Shown here: one piece after another, positions 28,375-36,729 of the stretch
How positions within the stretch are numbered: the stretch's first letter is position 1
How the letters are laid out: every line of letters starts with the position of its first letter
Source of the DNA: Mucilaginibacter mali
GTDB taxonomy: Bacteria > Bacteroidota > Bacteroidia > Sphingobacteriales > Sphingobacteriaceae
Direction of reading: 5' to 3'
Length of the DNA: 64,000 nucleotides
Assembly (NCBI RefSeq): GCF_013283875.1
Contig: NZ_CP054139.1
Span: 3,100,001-3,164,000, forward strand
Program-made: the position numbers and the translations under genes
Notes under the pieces: generated by a model
Told to the model about the DNA's origin: nothing
Databases searched by the model: none
The model's input: only the letters and a program-made list of their open reading frames with translations

Positions 28375-31300
28375 CTATATTATTTTAAAGCTAACCTTGT
28401 CATCATTATCGGTAGACCAGCGGGCACCTACAATGCCAACATGGGTATATCCCATTAAAGCATCGCCTATGCAAATGGCGGCTGCAGCTTTAGGGTGTGA
28501 TACCTTAAACGGACAATCCAACACCATTTTATACAGGTTTAAAAACAAGTTGGAAGTAAACCGGAGATTATTGGGCCTTATCTTTTCCTCGCGCGTAAAT
28601 TGCTCTATTAAAAGGATATTAAGCACAAGAGAAATTAAGGCGGAAATGCCCCGGGTATATGGTTTTACACCCTCCGACAACGCGCTGAGCGCCCCCATGC
28701 CCGACTTGGCTAAAGACAACGCCACTTGGGTCCACTCATAAGTGGTAACATCGGTTATATTAAAACTTCCGCCAGATTTTTTAGCTTTATGGAGTTCAAT
28801 CAAGTTGGCCATATTTAGTACAGTGCACAATGTGCCGAGCGCTGTTTTAATTATTGATAACTGGCCCCGCCTGTTGCGTACGTTGTCCTGCCAGCTTCCC
28901 GCAGCTACAACCGCATTGCTGGTTAAATTATTATACAGATCAAACGCCCCCACGGTTACTTCGCAAAAACGGGCAATTTCATAAACTACCATTACCCATA
29001 ACGCGCCTTGATAGGTAACCTGTTCTTGCGGGGCTGTTAAACCTGTAGTTTGCGCGCTACCTGCTAACAACTTTGGCGATGTATTTAGTTTTTCCTTAAG
29101 TATATCATGAGCTTCACCAACATCAATAACCGTCATTTTTTCATGCGGGAATGCATCGCCGGTAGCTATCCGGTAAATAATACGCAATGGAAGGGCAACC
29201 ATAATAGATACCACGCGAAGTATGGTAAGTTCGCGACCACCAAGCAGTAGTTTTAATACGCCGCTTAAAATGGGAATATCCATTTTTGTATTCAGTGCCG
29301 CTTTTATGGTTTTAACCATTAACTCTAACAGGCTTAATAAAGCCACAATACCATGCTTTACTTCTTCAAGCGCGGTAACGGCAATTATCTGAAACAATCT
29401 TGTTATCGTCTGGCCTATGGTATCGGTTGAGATATGGCTAAGCAAGTCGCCGATCATATCCAGGGCTTTGCCCGCGGTGAAGATCTCCTTTTTGATCAGG
29501 TTCTTAAATACCCTTTCAAGCTCTTCGGCAAAATTATCATTACCGGCAGACAGCATTGGCGACGATTGACCATGAATTAAATGATAATTAACAAAATTAC
29601 CGGCGGGGTTTTGCAAGGCGCCACTTCGCCCGTCAGTTTGGTTAGTTTTACCAACTTCGCCCAGTTTATTAACCAGATCTTCGCCCCCAATGGCAACTTC
29701 AATATCGCGGAATATACCGGTAACTTTATCGCGCAGCACATCGCCGGTGCCCGCAATAATATCAAAACCGTTATTGATCATATCGCAGATCTTGTCGCTG
29801 GTTTCCAGGATGTCTGTCCATCCTATCAGTTTACCAAGCCATTCCAGTATTTTTTCAAGGTCGATGCCAACCAGCTTCAACACCCAGTTTAATGCTTTAA
29901 ATACCGCTCCCAGCGTATCTAACACAATGTTGAGTATCTTGTCGCCAATCTCCAGCACAAACTGTAAGCCCTCGTCTATCTTTTTTAATACAAACTTTAT
30001 CCCGTTCTCTAATACAACCAGCCCTTTTTCTATCGCTTTGATCGTGGTATTTACAAACGTCTCCAGGTAATGCAGCGCATCGCCGGCAAAGTTTTTAATA
30101 TCATTAAAGATATCGCCCGGTGCGGCAACCAGGGCTAAGGACCCTGCTTTGCCATAACTAAACATAAACTTATCGGGGATGCTGTTAATACTTAGGTTAC
30201 CGGTATGTAATACACCTTTATTTTCCACGGCGGTAAAGGTATACGGGCGCGATCCGCTCTTAAGGGTTCCTTTTATCTGCCCGCTCTTATCGGCAAGCTG
30301 CGAGATCTGGCCTGCAACACCATCCAATGTTTGGTTGTTATAGCTGCTATTGGTTAAAACCGGTTTCCCATCCTCAGTCTTAGCATTCTTTAAATCGGCC
30401 CCTGTTCTGATATCGGCCAGGCCGCGGGTAACTTTGGCATTAGGATAAATATTCAACGTTTTATCCAGCCAGTCGGCCGTTAAATGGTAGATGGGGCAGG
30501 CAATATCATCGGTAAGGGTAATAATGGTAACATTACCCATAATATCGGTGCTTACCTCGGCACTGCTACCCTTGTCGAGGCTATAAATAAACCCATTTAT
30601 AGTTACATAAACCCATTCCGAAGCTGTGATCTTTACTTTCTCTTCTATCAGTGCTTTACCCTTACTATCTTCAAAATGCAAATGAGTGGTATAGGAGTTA
30701 AATTCGATGATATCGTTTTGGTCGGCAACGTTAATTGTCTGTTGGCTCCATAAGGTCGTTCCTGCATCCTGCCAGTAATGATGGATGCTTTTATCCTGCC
30801 CTACCAGGTACAATTCGTTACCCTTACGTACCGAGTTGCGCATGGGGGCAATCTGCAATACGCCTTCTTTAAACAACACAGGGTCGTTCCATATATACCT
30901 TTCGCCATTCGCTTCTTTTTTGCCATATACATAATATAGTTTATTACCGGCAACTGATGCCCATACCACTATACTATCTTTATCCTGCGTTATGGTAAGC
31001 TGGTGCACATCTTTTATTTTATCTGTTACCAGCTGACATTTATTTACGCTCGCGTTTTTAAAGCAGTATACTCCCGCTGGCGAACCCACAAAAATATCGG
31101 AACAGATAGAGATGGGCTTGTTTTTTGAACCGGTTGGTGTAGTAATACAGTTATAAGTAAGATAACGGAACGGCTCGGGGATATCGTCGTTGCCGGGGCT
31201 GTAATCATAGCTCAAAGAGCCTAAACCAGGATCAGCAAGCGTTGTACAGGCCAATGTTTGGGTTTCGCCAATATCGTATATAAAAAAGATACCGGTTTGA

Positions 31301-31980
31301 CCAAAAGCGTAACCAATAGCAATATCCTTCAGGCTATCCGGATGCTTCTTCACATCTTCCGGAAATTCATATTTAACGGCGGTGCCCGTCCCATCAAGCA
31401 GGTAATAATATTTATACCCTTTAAGGTTACCGGCAATTACACTCACCGGCGCTTTTCCGTCATCGGTAATGCTCATCAGCATTTGCTCAACCTTAAAGGC
31501 CGGGTTTGCACCCTCAACCTTGCGGGCAAGCGATGAAAAATTTGCCCAATCGGTTTCGGCGTAATTATTTGAAAGCCTCGACGCCGCATAAAGTATCGTA
31601 TCGCCGCCGCCTTTTTTCGCCATAGCCAGTGTAATGGATATTTTGCCTTTATTGTCTTGTGTCATGGCAAAAGCAATAGCTTCCATGCCGGCGCCTAAAC
31701 TATCGCTTAAATTTATCATGCTATAACCGCCGGCAACCGAACTATCAAGCTTCATCAGGTAAAACTTTTTATCGGTACCTATGGTAAAAATCATGGGCCA
31801 GCCTTTGTTATCCTGCCCCACCTCTATATTTCCGGTAGGGTCTAAGGGCGAAGTTTGCTGCTGATTTTTCATCAGTTCTGCCGCAACAGTTACATTTACA
31901 TCAGAAAACGCTTTGCCCTGGGCAGAAAGCTTTATTACATCGGCATCATTTAATACCGCGTTGTTATTAAGTGAAAACAT
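28375..31980 (-). CDS. Large protein of unknown function: beta-rich N-half, amphipathic and hydrophobic helical C-half
   Basis: 1201 residues, not assigned to a family. There is no signal peptide. Residues about 40-500 are beta-rich with loosely repeated segments of the form Gly/Lys-x-LYYVYGK, ELYLVGQDKSIHHYW and GFIYSLDKGS, suggesting a propeller-like fold. Residues 622-760 are long amphipathic helices (NDIKNFAGDALHYLETFVN, GDKILNIVLDTLGAVFKAL) with a notable WLGKLIGWTDI at 714-724. Residues about 820-1130 contain further hydrophobic helices, some long enough to cross a membrane (LRVVSIMVALPLRIIYRIA at about 921-939, GALWVMVVYEIARF at 992-1005, ISALISLVLNILLIEQF at 1112-1128). It lies 50 bases downstream of the next gene and is probably co-transcribed with it. 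A pore-forming or membrane-inserting role is conceivable but unproven. Confidence 0.8.
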   Translation of the reverse strand: MFSLNNNAVLNDADVIKLSAQGKAFSDVNVTVAAELMKNQQQTSPLDPTGNIEVGQDNKGWPMIFTIGTDKKFYLMKLDSSVAGGYSMINLSDSLGAGMEAIAFAMTQDNKGKISITLAMAKKGGGDTILYAASRLSNNYAETDWANFSSLARKVEGANPAFKVEQMLMSITDDGKAPVSVIAGNLKGYKYYYLLDGTGTAVKYEFPEDVKKHPDSLKDIAIGYAFGQTGIFFIYDIGETQTLACTTLADPGLGSLSYDYSPGNDDIPEPFRYLTYNCITTPTGSKNKPISICSDIFVGSPAGVYCFKNASVNKCQLVTDKIKDVHQLTITQDKDSIVVWASVAGNKLYYVYGKKEANGERYIWNDPVLFKEGVLQIAPMRNSVRKGNELYLVGQDKSIHHYWQDAGTTLWSQQTINVADQNDIIEFNSYTTHLHFEDSKGKALIEEKVKITASEWVYVTINGFIYSLDKGSSAEVSTDIMGNVTIITLTDDIACPIYHLTADWLDKTLNIYPNAKVTRGLADIRTGADLKNAKTEDGKPVLTNSSYNNQTLDGVAGQISQLADKSGQIKGTLKSGSRPYTFTAVENKGVLHTGNLSINSIPDKFMFSYGKAGSLALVAAPGDIFNDIKNFAGDALHYLETFVNTTIKAIEKGLVVLENGIKFVLKKIDEGLQFVLEIGDKILNIVLDTLGAVFKALNWVLKLVGIDLEKILEWLGKLIGWTDILETSDKICDMINNGFDIIAGTGDVLRDKVTGIFRDIEVAIGGEDLVNKLGEVGKTNQTDGRSGALQNPAGNFVNYHLIHGQSSPMLSAGNDNFAEELERVFKNLIKKEIFTAGKALDMIGDLLSHISTDTIGQTITRLFQIIAVTALEEVKHGIVALLSLLELMVKTIKAALNTKMDIPILSGVLKLLLGGRELTILRVVSIMVALPLRIIYRIATGDAFPHEKMTVIDVGEAHDILKEKLNTSPKLLAGSAQTTGLTAPQEQVTYQGALWVMVVYEIARFCEVTVGAFDLYNNLTSNAVVAAGSWQDNVRNRRGQLSIIKTALGTLCTVLNMANLIELHKAKKSGGSFNITDVTTYEWTQVALSLAKSGMGALSALSEGVKPYTRGISALISLVLNILLIEQFTREEKIRPNNLRFTSNLFLNLYKMVLDCPFKVSHPKAAAAICIGDALMGYTHVGIVGARWSTDNDDKVSFKII

Positions 31981-32030
31981 TTTTGGTCTGATTTTAAGGT
32001 GAAGAAATTAGTGATTCAGTATCCTTGCTG

Positions 32031-33725
32031 TTATTTAATAGCTGCCAGGCTAACCCTACGCTTGCCTTTTAATGCCATAAATTTTTGCTGGAATTTCCTG
32101 GCTGTAGCCGCTACTTTAGAATCTGTTTTGTAGGTTAATGATAATGATACGTTGCCTGTAGCATCGGCTGAAGGGTTTTTGAAAAAGAACACCCCACCCG
32201 CCGGTAACATAACCGCGCCATTAAAGCTGTTATCTAAATTGCCTAAAGCTACATTGATATCACCGATACCCGGTATATTGGTCCGGAATACATTTGTTAT
32301 GATGCTGGTTAAAGAGCCCAGGTCGAAAATTTTAAAAACACTAAGCAATGCATCTAAAATATCTCCAATTGCACTCCAGAATTTAGCGCAGCCATTTTTG
32401 TCGGTGCTGGCATTATGCGAGTCGATACTGACGAATTGCTCGAACGCTAAGGCTGGGTTACCGTCTTTATCCTTTGCTACTTTAACGATAAAATTAGCGT
32501 GCCACCCTGTTGACGCTTGCGCGGAAGCTTCTGCCTCGCAAAACCCCATATTTGTTGTGTTTATTTTCTTAACAAATATATTTCCTTTAACGTCGTAGTG
32601 TATTTCTGCCGGATGATTGGTAATAGCTACTTCAAGGTTATTTTGATATTTATCACTCACAGCATCCTGGTTAAATATCTCAAAGCTATAACCTGTAGAG
32701 GTTGCCTTTCTGGCCTGTTGGTAGCTTTTTTTTGGGCCTAATGTTAATGAACCTTTCAGGGCGTTATAGGTATCATCATTCAGTTTATTAAATAAGGGCT
32801 TCATCACAAACTCCTCGCTAAAGCGCGATGCCGCGTAGATCATTTTCGCGTCGCATTGGTCTTGTGGCGATATCCAGTTGGTATCAAAAATGTCCGGATT
32901 CTTTTTGATCTTACCATAACCGCCTTTAGTAACCAGGGCAAAGTTTAGTGTGCTTAAAGCCGGGTTTTTATTATCGTTAAACATGGTGAAAGTGGTTCCG
33001 GTGGGCCTGAGGCTATCGGGTACCTTTTCGTCTTTAGACACCGTTGTTTTGTCGTTTTGAGTGATGCTGTATCCTAAAATATAGGGGTTGCCGGTTTCGG
33101 TCAGCCATGTCAGGTAGGCCTTCATGAAGTTTACCAGCTGCTCTTTCCCAAAATCGCCGGCCGAGTCGGTTTTGGTTTTTATTGGGTCGTAACTCATCAG
33201 GTCTGTAGCCTGGAAATCCATAAACAGATGACTGATATCAAACATGTTAGATGTAAACTTATCCAGTTGATTTTTAACAAAATCGGGCGCTTTAATATTT
33301 CCTGAGCCATCCTTTGGCAATTGGGTAAGGGCCATATTTATGGCAATGGCATATTGCCAGCCTTTGGCATCGTACTTTACCAGTTCGGCGTCAGGGCCGG
33401 GTTGGTCCCAAAACCAGGCATTACCATCTAAAAATTTTATGATAAAGGTGATGATCTTGCCACTGCTGCTAATGGTGACCTGGGGTTGTATATCTACCGA
33501 GATAGTAGGGCGTACGGGGCCACCTTCATCATTCAGCGGAATCTCGTCGGTTGATTTGCAGACCTTAAAGGCGTACTTCTTAGTCTTCTTATCATAAGTC
33601 TGAATAATGATCAGCTCGGGATGAATGGTGCCCATTCTTAGCAAATGGGTAAGCTGATCGTTAATGGTTTTTTCGGTAATGCTAACAACCATATCAAAGT
33701 CGTTAAATACGTCGGTGTTTTTCAT
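32031..33725 (-). CDS. Protein of unknown function, possibly TULIP/P47-like
   Basis: 564 residues without a signal peptide. The opening FDMVVSITEKTINDQLTHL (10-28), a beta-rich stretch ending in FIIKFLDGNAWFW, the FQATDLMSYDP segment (171-181) and IYAASRFSEEFVMKPLF (296-312) recall the layout of P47/OrfX-type TULIP-fold proteins of clostridial neurotoxin clusters. This is pattern recall, not a search result. Residues about 447-490 are a hydrophobic helical stretch (FWSAIGDILDALLSVFKIF). The seven residues YAASRFS (297-303) recur as YAASRLS (131-137) in the 1201-residue partner. It is the first gene of the pair. Lipid or hydrophobic-ligand binding would follow if the fold is right. Confidence 0.78.
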   Translation of the reverse strand: MKNTDVFNDFDMVVSITEKTINDQLTHLLRMGTIHPELIIIQTYDKKTKKYAFKVCKSTDEIPLNDEGGPVRPTISVDIQPQVTISSSGKIITFIIKFLDGNAWFWDQPGPDAELVKYDAKGWQYAIAINMALTQLPKDGSGNIKAPDFVKNQLDKFTSNMFDISHLFMDFQATDLMSYDPIKTKTDSAGDFGKEQLVNFMKAYLTWLTETGNPYILGYSITQNDKTTVSKDEKVPDSLRPTGTTFTMFNDNKNPALSTLNFALVTKGGYGKIKKNPDIFDTNWISPQDQCDAKMIYAASRFSEEFVMKPLFNKLNDDTYNALKGSLTLGPKKSYQQARKATSTGYSFEIFNQDAVSDKYQNNLEVAITNHPAEIHYDVKGNIFVKKINTTNMGFCEAEASAQASTGWHANFIVKVAKDKDGNPALAFEQFVSIDSHNASTDKNGCAKFWSAIGDILDALLSVFKIFDLGSLTSIITNVFRTNIPGIGDINVALGNLDNSFNGAVMLPAGGVFFFKNPSADATGNVSLSLTYKTDSKVAATARKFQQKFMALKGKRRVSLAAIK

Positions 33726-34026
33726 TTTGTTTAAGAGTTTAGCAGGTTAATTGACTAAGATTAATTGATGCTGCGGTGATGCCGGGCATATACAGCATAG
33801 CTAAGGTAGCGTGGCTATTAAAGATGTAACAGGCTGTAAAAGGGGTTATTAAAAGCTATTTTAAAGATTGGTTAAAAGATAATTAACCCACTAATAAAAG
33901 CTGATTTAAGGCATGCAAAAAGGAGATTCAACCCTCCCATTATTAAGTATTGATTAATTACTTTGCAAAAAGCATTCCTTATATTTAACCATTAAATCAC
34001 ACAATTATATCCACCTAATTCCCTTC
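33726..34026. other. Divergent intergenic region
   Basis: 301 bases separate the unknown gene pair (minus) from the lipoprotein gene (plus). It must hold both promoters. An imperfect inverted repeat (GGGTTATT near 33843, AATTAACCC near 33892) is present. No full TTTG/TAnnTTTG promoter pair was found on either strand and no gene is supported. Confidence 0.45.
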
Positions 34027-34575
34027 ATGATGAAAAAGACAAACCTACTTTTGCCGGTAATTTTACTTGTTACCATGACCTTGAACGCCTGCACTTCTAA
34101 AAAAACCAATAATGAACAGGCGGTAGCAAAGCCTCAACCACTTACCAGTGTAATTAACGAAGCTACCGCCAGGCGTTTGGTCAATAATTTTAACCAGCGG
34201 GCTAACCATTTAAACAGAGGCGGGCTGCTGTTACCCGATACACGCTGTGTATGGTTTAGCGTAAAGCAATTGAAAGCACTGGTAGATAGTATTCAAAGCG
34301 AAGGAGGCGATGGTGTTCGCTTTTATATGGCTGCTTACGATAAGGAACTGAAACCCGATATGAAGATGATCAATGCCAATTATTGGGATTATGCCACGCT
34401 GGTAATGGTTTCAACCTATGCATCGCAAAATTTGCATATCGATTACTTCTCCAACAAACCCCATAACGGAAAAAAAGGCGGCATATTGATGGCCGAACCC
34501 GAGAACCAGGGCGAGTTATGCCCGCCACCAGCCAAGTGTAATACTATAGGCGCTACTTTATTAGATAATCAATAA
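34027..34575 (+). CDS. Small lipoprotein of unknown function
   Basis: 182 residues with a lipoprotein signal (LLVTMTLNAC, Cys22). Two adjacent Met codons open the frame; either could start. The mature part carries LLPDTRCVWFSVKQLKALVD, GVRFYMAAYDKE and a C-terminal NQGELCPPPAKCNT with a paired-cysteine look. No enzyme motif was recognised. The next gene starts three bases after the stop, so it is probably co-transcribed with the membrane protein and the two-component genes and could be an extracytoplasmic accessory of that system. Confidence 0.82.
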   Translation: MMKKTNLLLPVILLVTMTLNACTSKKTNNEQAVAKPQPLTSVINEATARRLVNNFNQRANHLNRGGLLLPDTRCVWFSVKQLKALVDSIQSEGGDGVRFYMAAYDKELKPDMKMINANYWDYATLVMVSTYASQNLHIDYFSNKPHNGKKGGILMAEPENQGELCPPPAKCNTIGATLLDNQ

Positions 34576-34578
34576 ACC

Positions 34579-35247
34579 ATGCCGGCCTATATAACAGTTA
34601 ATACCACAGCCGAAGCTGTTTGCTTTTTGCTAAGCTTAGCTTGTTTATATAAAGATAAAGAGCCCGCATGGCGGCTCTTTATCTTTTTTTTGCTGACCAC
34701 TGTGATAGTTGAAATGGGGGGCATCTATGTACGCGACCAAATGCAACTCCCCAACTATATGATCTATAATGTATTTCTGCTGATAGAATGCCTGGTACAG
34801 TATTACTTCTTTTATTTTTTGTATAAAACTTATCACGATACAAAAAAACTGTTGATCGGCTGGCTGATCGCTTTCGCCCTATTCTATTTTGCCGAACTTA
34901 TAAGTAAGCACTTCGGCGCTTATGTGTCGGTTTCATCTACTGTTATGTCGGTCGGGTTAATTTTGGCATCCGTTTATTTTTATTATTTGCTGCTGAGAGA
35001 AAAACGATCGAGACAATTGGCCGCGTACGCCCCGTTTTGGTGGGTTAACGGCACCATTTGCTTTTATTTTGCAGGTATAGCCTGTAACCTTTTCTTCAGG
35101 TACCTCGTTCAAGACCAAACGCCGGGCGTTGGCCACTCGGCAAGGTATATCGTGTTTAGTATGCTTAACGTACTTTTATATTTAAACTGGTCGTACGCCT
35201 TTATATGCAGATATCGTCAAAGGATTTCGTCTTCCTCATCGGATTAG
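34579..35247 (+). CDS. Polytopic membrane protein of unknown function
   Basis: 222 residues with about seven hydrophobic segments (for example WRLFIFFLLTTVIVEMGGIYV, YMIYNVFLLIECLVQYYFFYF, VMSVGLILASVYFYYLLL, INGTICFYFAGIACNLFFRY-like segment near 155-175, and YIVFSMLNVLLYLNWSYAF). No transport or enzyme motif was seen. It is sandwiched between the lipoprotein gene and the kinase gene and its last 43 bases overlap the kinase start in another frame. Given this tight linkage it may be the membrane sensor for the kinase, which has almost no periplasmic part itself. Confidence 0.82.
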   Translation: MPAYITVNTTAEAVCFLLSLACLYKDKEPAWRLFIFFLLTTVIVEMGGIYVRDQMQLPNYMIYNVFLLIECLVQYYFFYFLYKTYHDTKKLLIGWLIAFALFYFAELISKHFGAYVSVSSTVMSVGLILASVYFYYLLLREKRSRQLAAYAPFWWVNGTICFYFAGIACNLFFRYLVQDQTPGVGHSARYIVFSMLNVLLYLNWSYAFICRYRQRISSSSSD

Positions 35248-35990
35248 CATCCGTGATCTTCCTGATCGCGCCGGTTTCGCTTATTATTTACGTGGCAATG
35301 TACAATAACCGAAAAAAGCGACACGAGCAGGAAACGGCCTGGTTAAAAACCAGTTTCGAGAACGAACTGCTGAAAAGCCAGATGGAAGTACAAGAGCAAA
35401 CCATGCAAACACTGGCAGGCCACCTGCACGATAATATTGGCCAGTTACTTAGTTTAACTGTGGTAACCCTTAGTGCTATTAAACCCGACGACCCATTAAA
35501 ACTACGCGAAAAAGTAGATTCGGCCTCGCAGCTGGCAAAACGCGCTATAAAAGAACTCCGGCAGCTTTCCAGGTTAATATACGGCCAGGAATTGATCAGG
35601 ATGGGGCTGGCCAAAGCCATCAGTTTTGAACTTGACTATTTAAAAACGGCCGATCTGCACGCCATTTCATTCAACAGTAATTACGAACTACCTGACGGGC
35701 GGAAAAGCGACAAAGAGATCATCCTGTTCCGCATTTTCCAGGAGATACTAAATAACGCCGTGCGCCATGCCGAAGCATCGGCCATTGACGTAGTATTACA
35801 GCAAGATGAGCAAACCCTGGTGATGCAAATAAAAGACAATGGTAAAGGATTTGTTGAAGAAGATGTTATTAAAGATAAGAAAGGGATGGGCTTGTTCAAC
35901 ATCCGTAAGCGTGTAGCCCTTATTGGCGGCGAAGTAAGTATTGCCGCCCAAAACGGCACCGAAATTAAAATTGTAATACCTTATCCTTAA
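35205..35990 (+). CDS. NarL/DegS-type sensor histidine kinase
   Basis: 261 residues. One membrane span (about 8-31) is followed by a coiled linker, a HisKA_3 domain with the phospho-acceptor His75 in GHLHDNIGQLL, and a HATPase_c domain (about 165-261) with FQEILNNAVRHAEAS (N-box), DNGKGF and GMGLFNIRKRV (G-box). It would phosphorylate the response regulator encoded three bases downstream. The start at 35205 is preferred over later Met codons because it includes the membrane span, at the cost of a 43-base overlap with the preceding gene. No sensor domain is present, so a partner protein is likely. Confidence 0.92.
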   Translation: MQISSKDFVFLIGLASVIFLIAPVSLIIYVAMYNNRKKRHEQETAWLKTSFENELLKSQMEVQEQTMQTLAGHLHDNIGQLLSLTVVTLSAIKPDDPLKLREKVDSASQLAKRAIKELRQLSRLIYGQELIRMGLAKAISFELDYLKTADLHAISFNSNYELPDGRKSDKEIILFRIFQEILNNAVRHAEASAIDVVLQQDEQTLVMQIKDNGKGFVEEDVIKDKKGMGLFNIRKRVALIGGEVSIAAQNGTEIKIVIPYP

Positions 35991-35993
35991 AAT

Positions 35994-36647
35994 ATGCAAA
36001 GCAAAGAGATACGGATAGCCGTGGTAGATGACCATACCCTTTTTAGGCAGGGCATCAGCCGGCTGCTCCTGGAAAACGAAGAGATCAGCATCGTGTTCGA
36101 CGCGGCAAACGGGGCCGCCATGAAAGAAAAAATAGCCCACCACCCGCTGCCTGATGTGGTACTAATGGATATAACCATGCCTTTGGTTGATGGTTACGAA
36201 GCCACCCGCTGGCTTAAGCAAAATTACCCACAGGTAAAAGTACTTGCCCTAAGCATGTTTGAGGATGATGAACCGATAATTAAAATGCTGAAATGCGGCG
36301 CCGGAGGCTACATTTTAAAAGAATCGAACGCCTCTGACCTGATGTATGCCATTAAAACCATTGCCGAGCATGATTATTTTTTAAACGAACTGGTATCGGG
36401 TAAGTTATTACGTTCCATCCAGGACGATGTGAAGGCCCCCGACCCTATTGCCGATTTAACAGCCAATGAAATTAAGTTTTTAGAAATGTGCTGTTCCGAG
36501 TTAACTTATAAGGAAATAGCGGGTAAAATGTGCCTTAGTCCGCATACTATTGACAATTACCGCGATGCTCTGTTCCAGAAACTCGACCTGAAATCAAGAA
36601 CAGGATTAGTGATATTTGCGCTGAAAAACAATATTTCAGCTTATTAA
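35994..36647 (+). CDS. NarL/FixJ-family response regulator
   Basis: 217 residues: a receiver domain (1-125) with the acidic pair Asp12/Asp13 (VVDDH) and phospho-acceptor Asp59 in VVLMDITMP, and a LuxR-type helix-turn-helix (about 150-210, LTANEIKFLEMCCSELTYK and KMCLSPHTIDNYRDALFQKL). It is the cognate partner of the adjacent kinase and the last gene before a bidirectional terminator. Target genes are unknown; the lipoprotein-to-regulator cluster itself is the obvious candidate. Confidence 0.94.
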   Translation: MQSKEIRIAVVDDHTLFRQGISRLLLENEEISIVFDAANGAAMKEKIAHHPLPDVVLMDITMPLVDGYEATRWLKQNYPQVKVLALSMFEDDEPIIKMLKCGAGGYILKESNASDLMYAIKTIAEHDYFLNELVSGKLLRSIQDDVKAPDPIADLTANEIKFLEMCCSELTYKEIAGKMCLSPHTIDNYRDALFQKLDLKSRTGLVIFALKNNISAY

Positions 36648-36667
36648 AATCAGATATTTTCAGCTGT

Positions 36668-36704
36668 AAAAAAGGCCGGCTGCAAATTGCGACCGGTCTT
36701 TTTT
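36668..36704. terminator. Bidirectional terminator
   Basis: Arms AAAGGCCGG (36671-36679) and CCGGTCTTT (36693-36701), with one G-T wobble, are flanked by A- and T-runs. It separates the convergent response regulator and SusD genes. Confidence 0.85.
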
Positions 36705-36729
36705 ATCGATTCTTAAGAAGAGACTTTAT

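Noticed and set aside
33843..33900. Imperfect inverted repeat as a terminator or operator in the divergent gap
   Set aside because: The arms are interrupted and AT-rich and nothing nearby points to a function.
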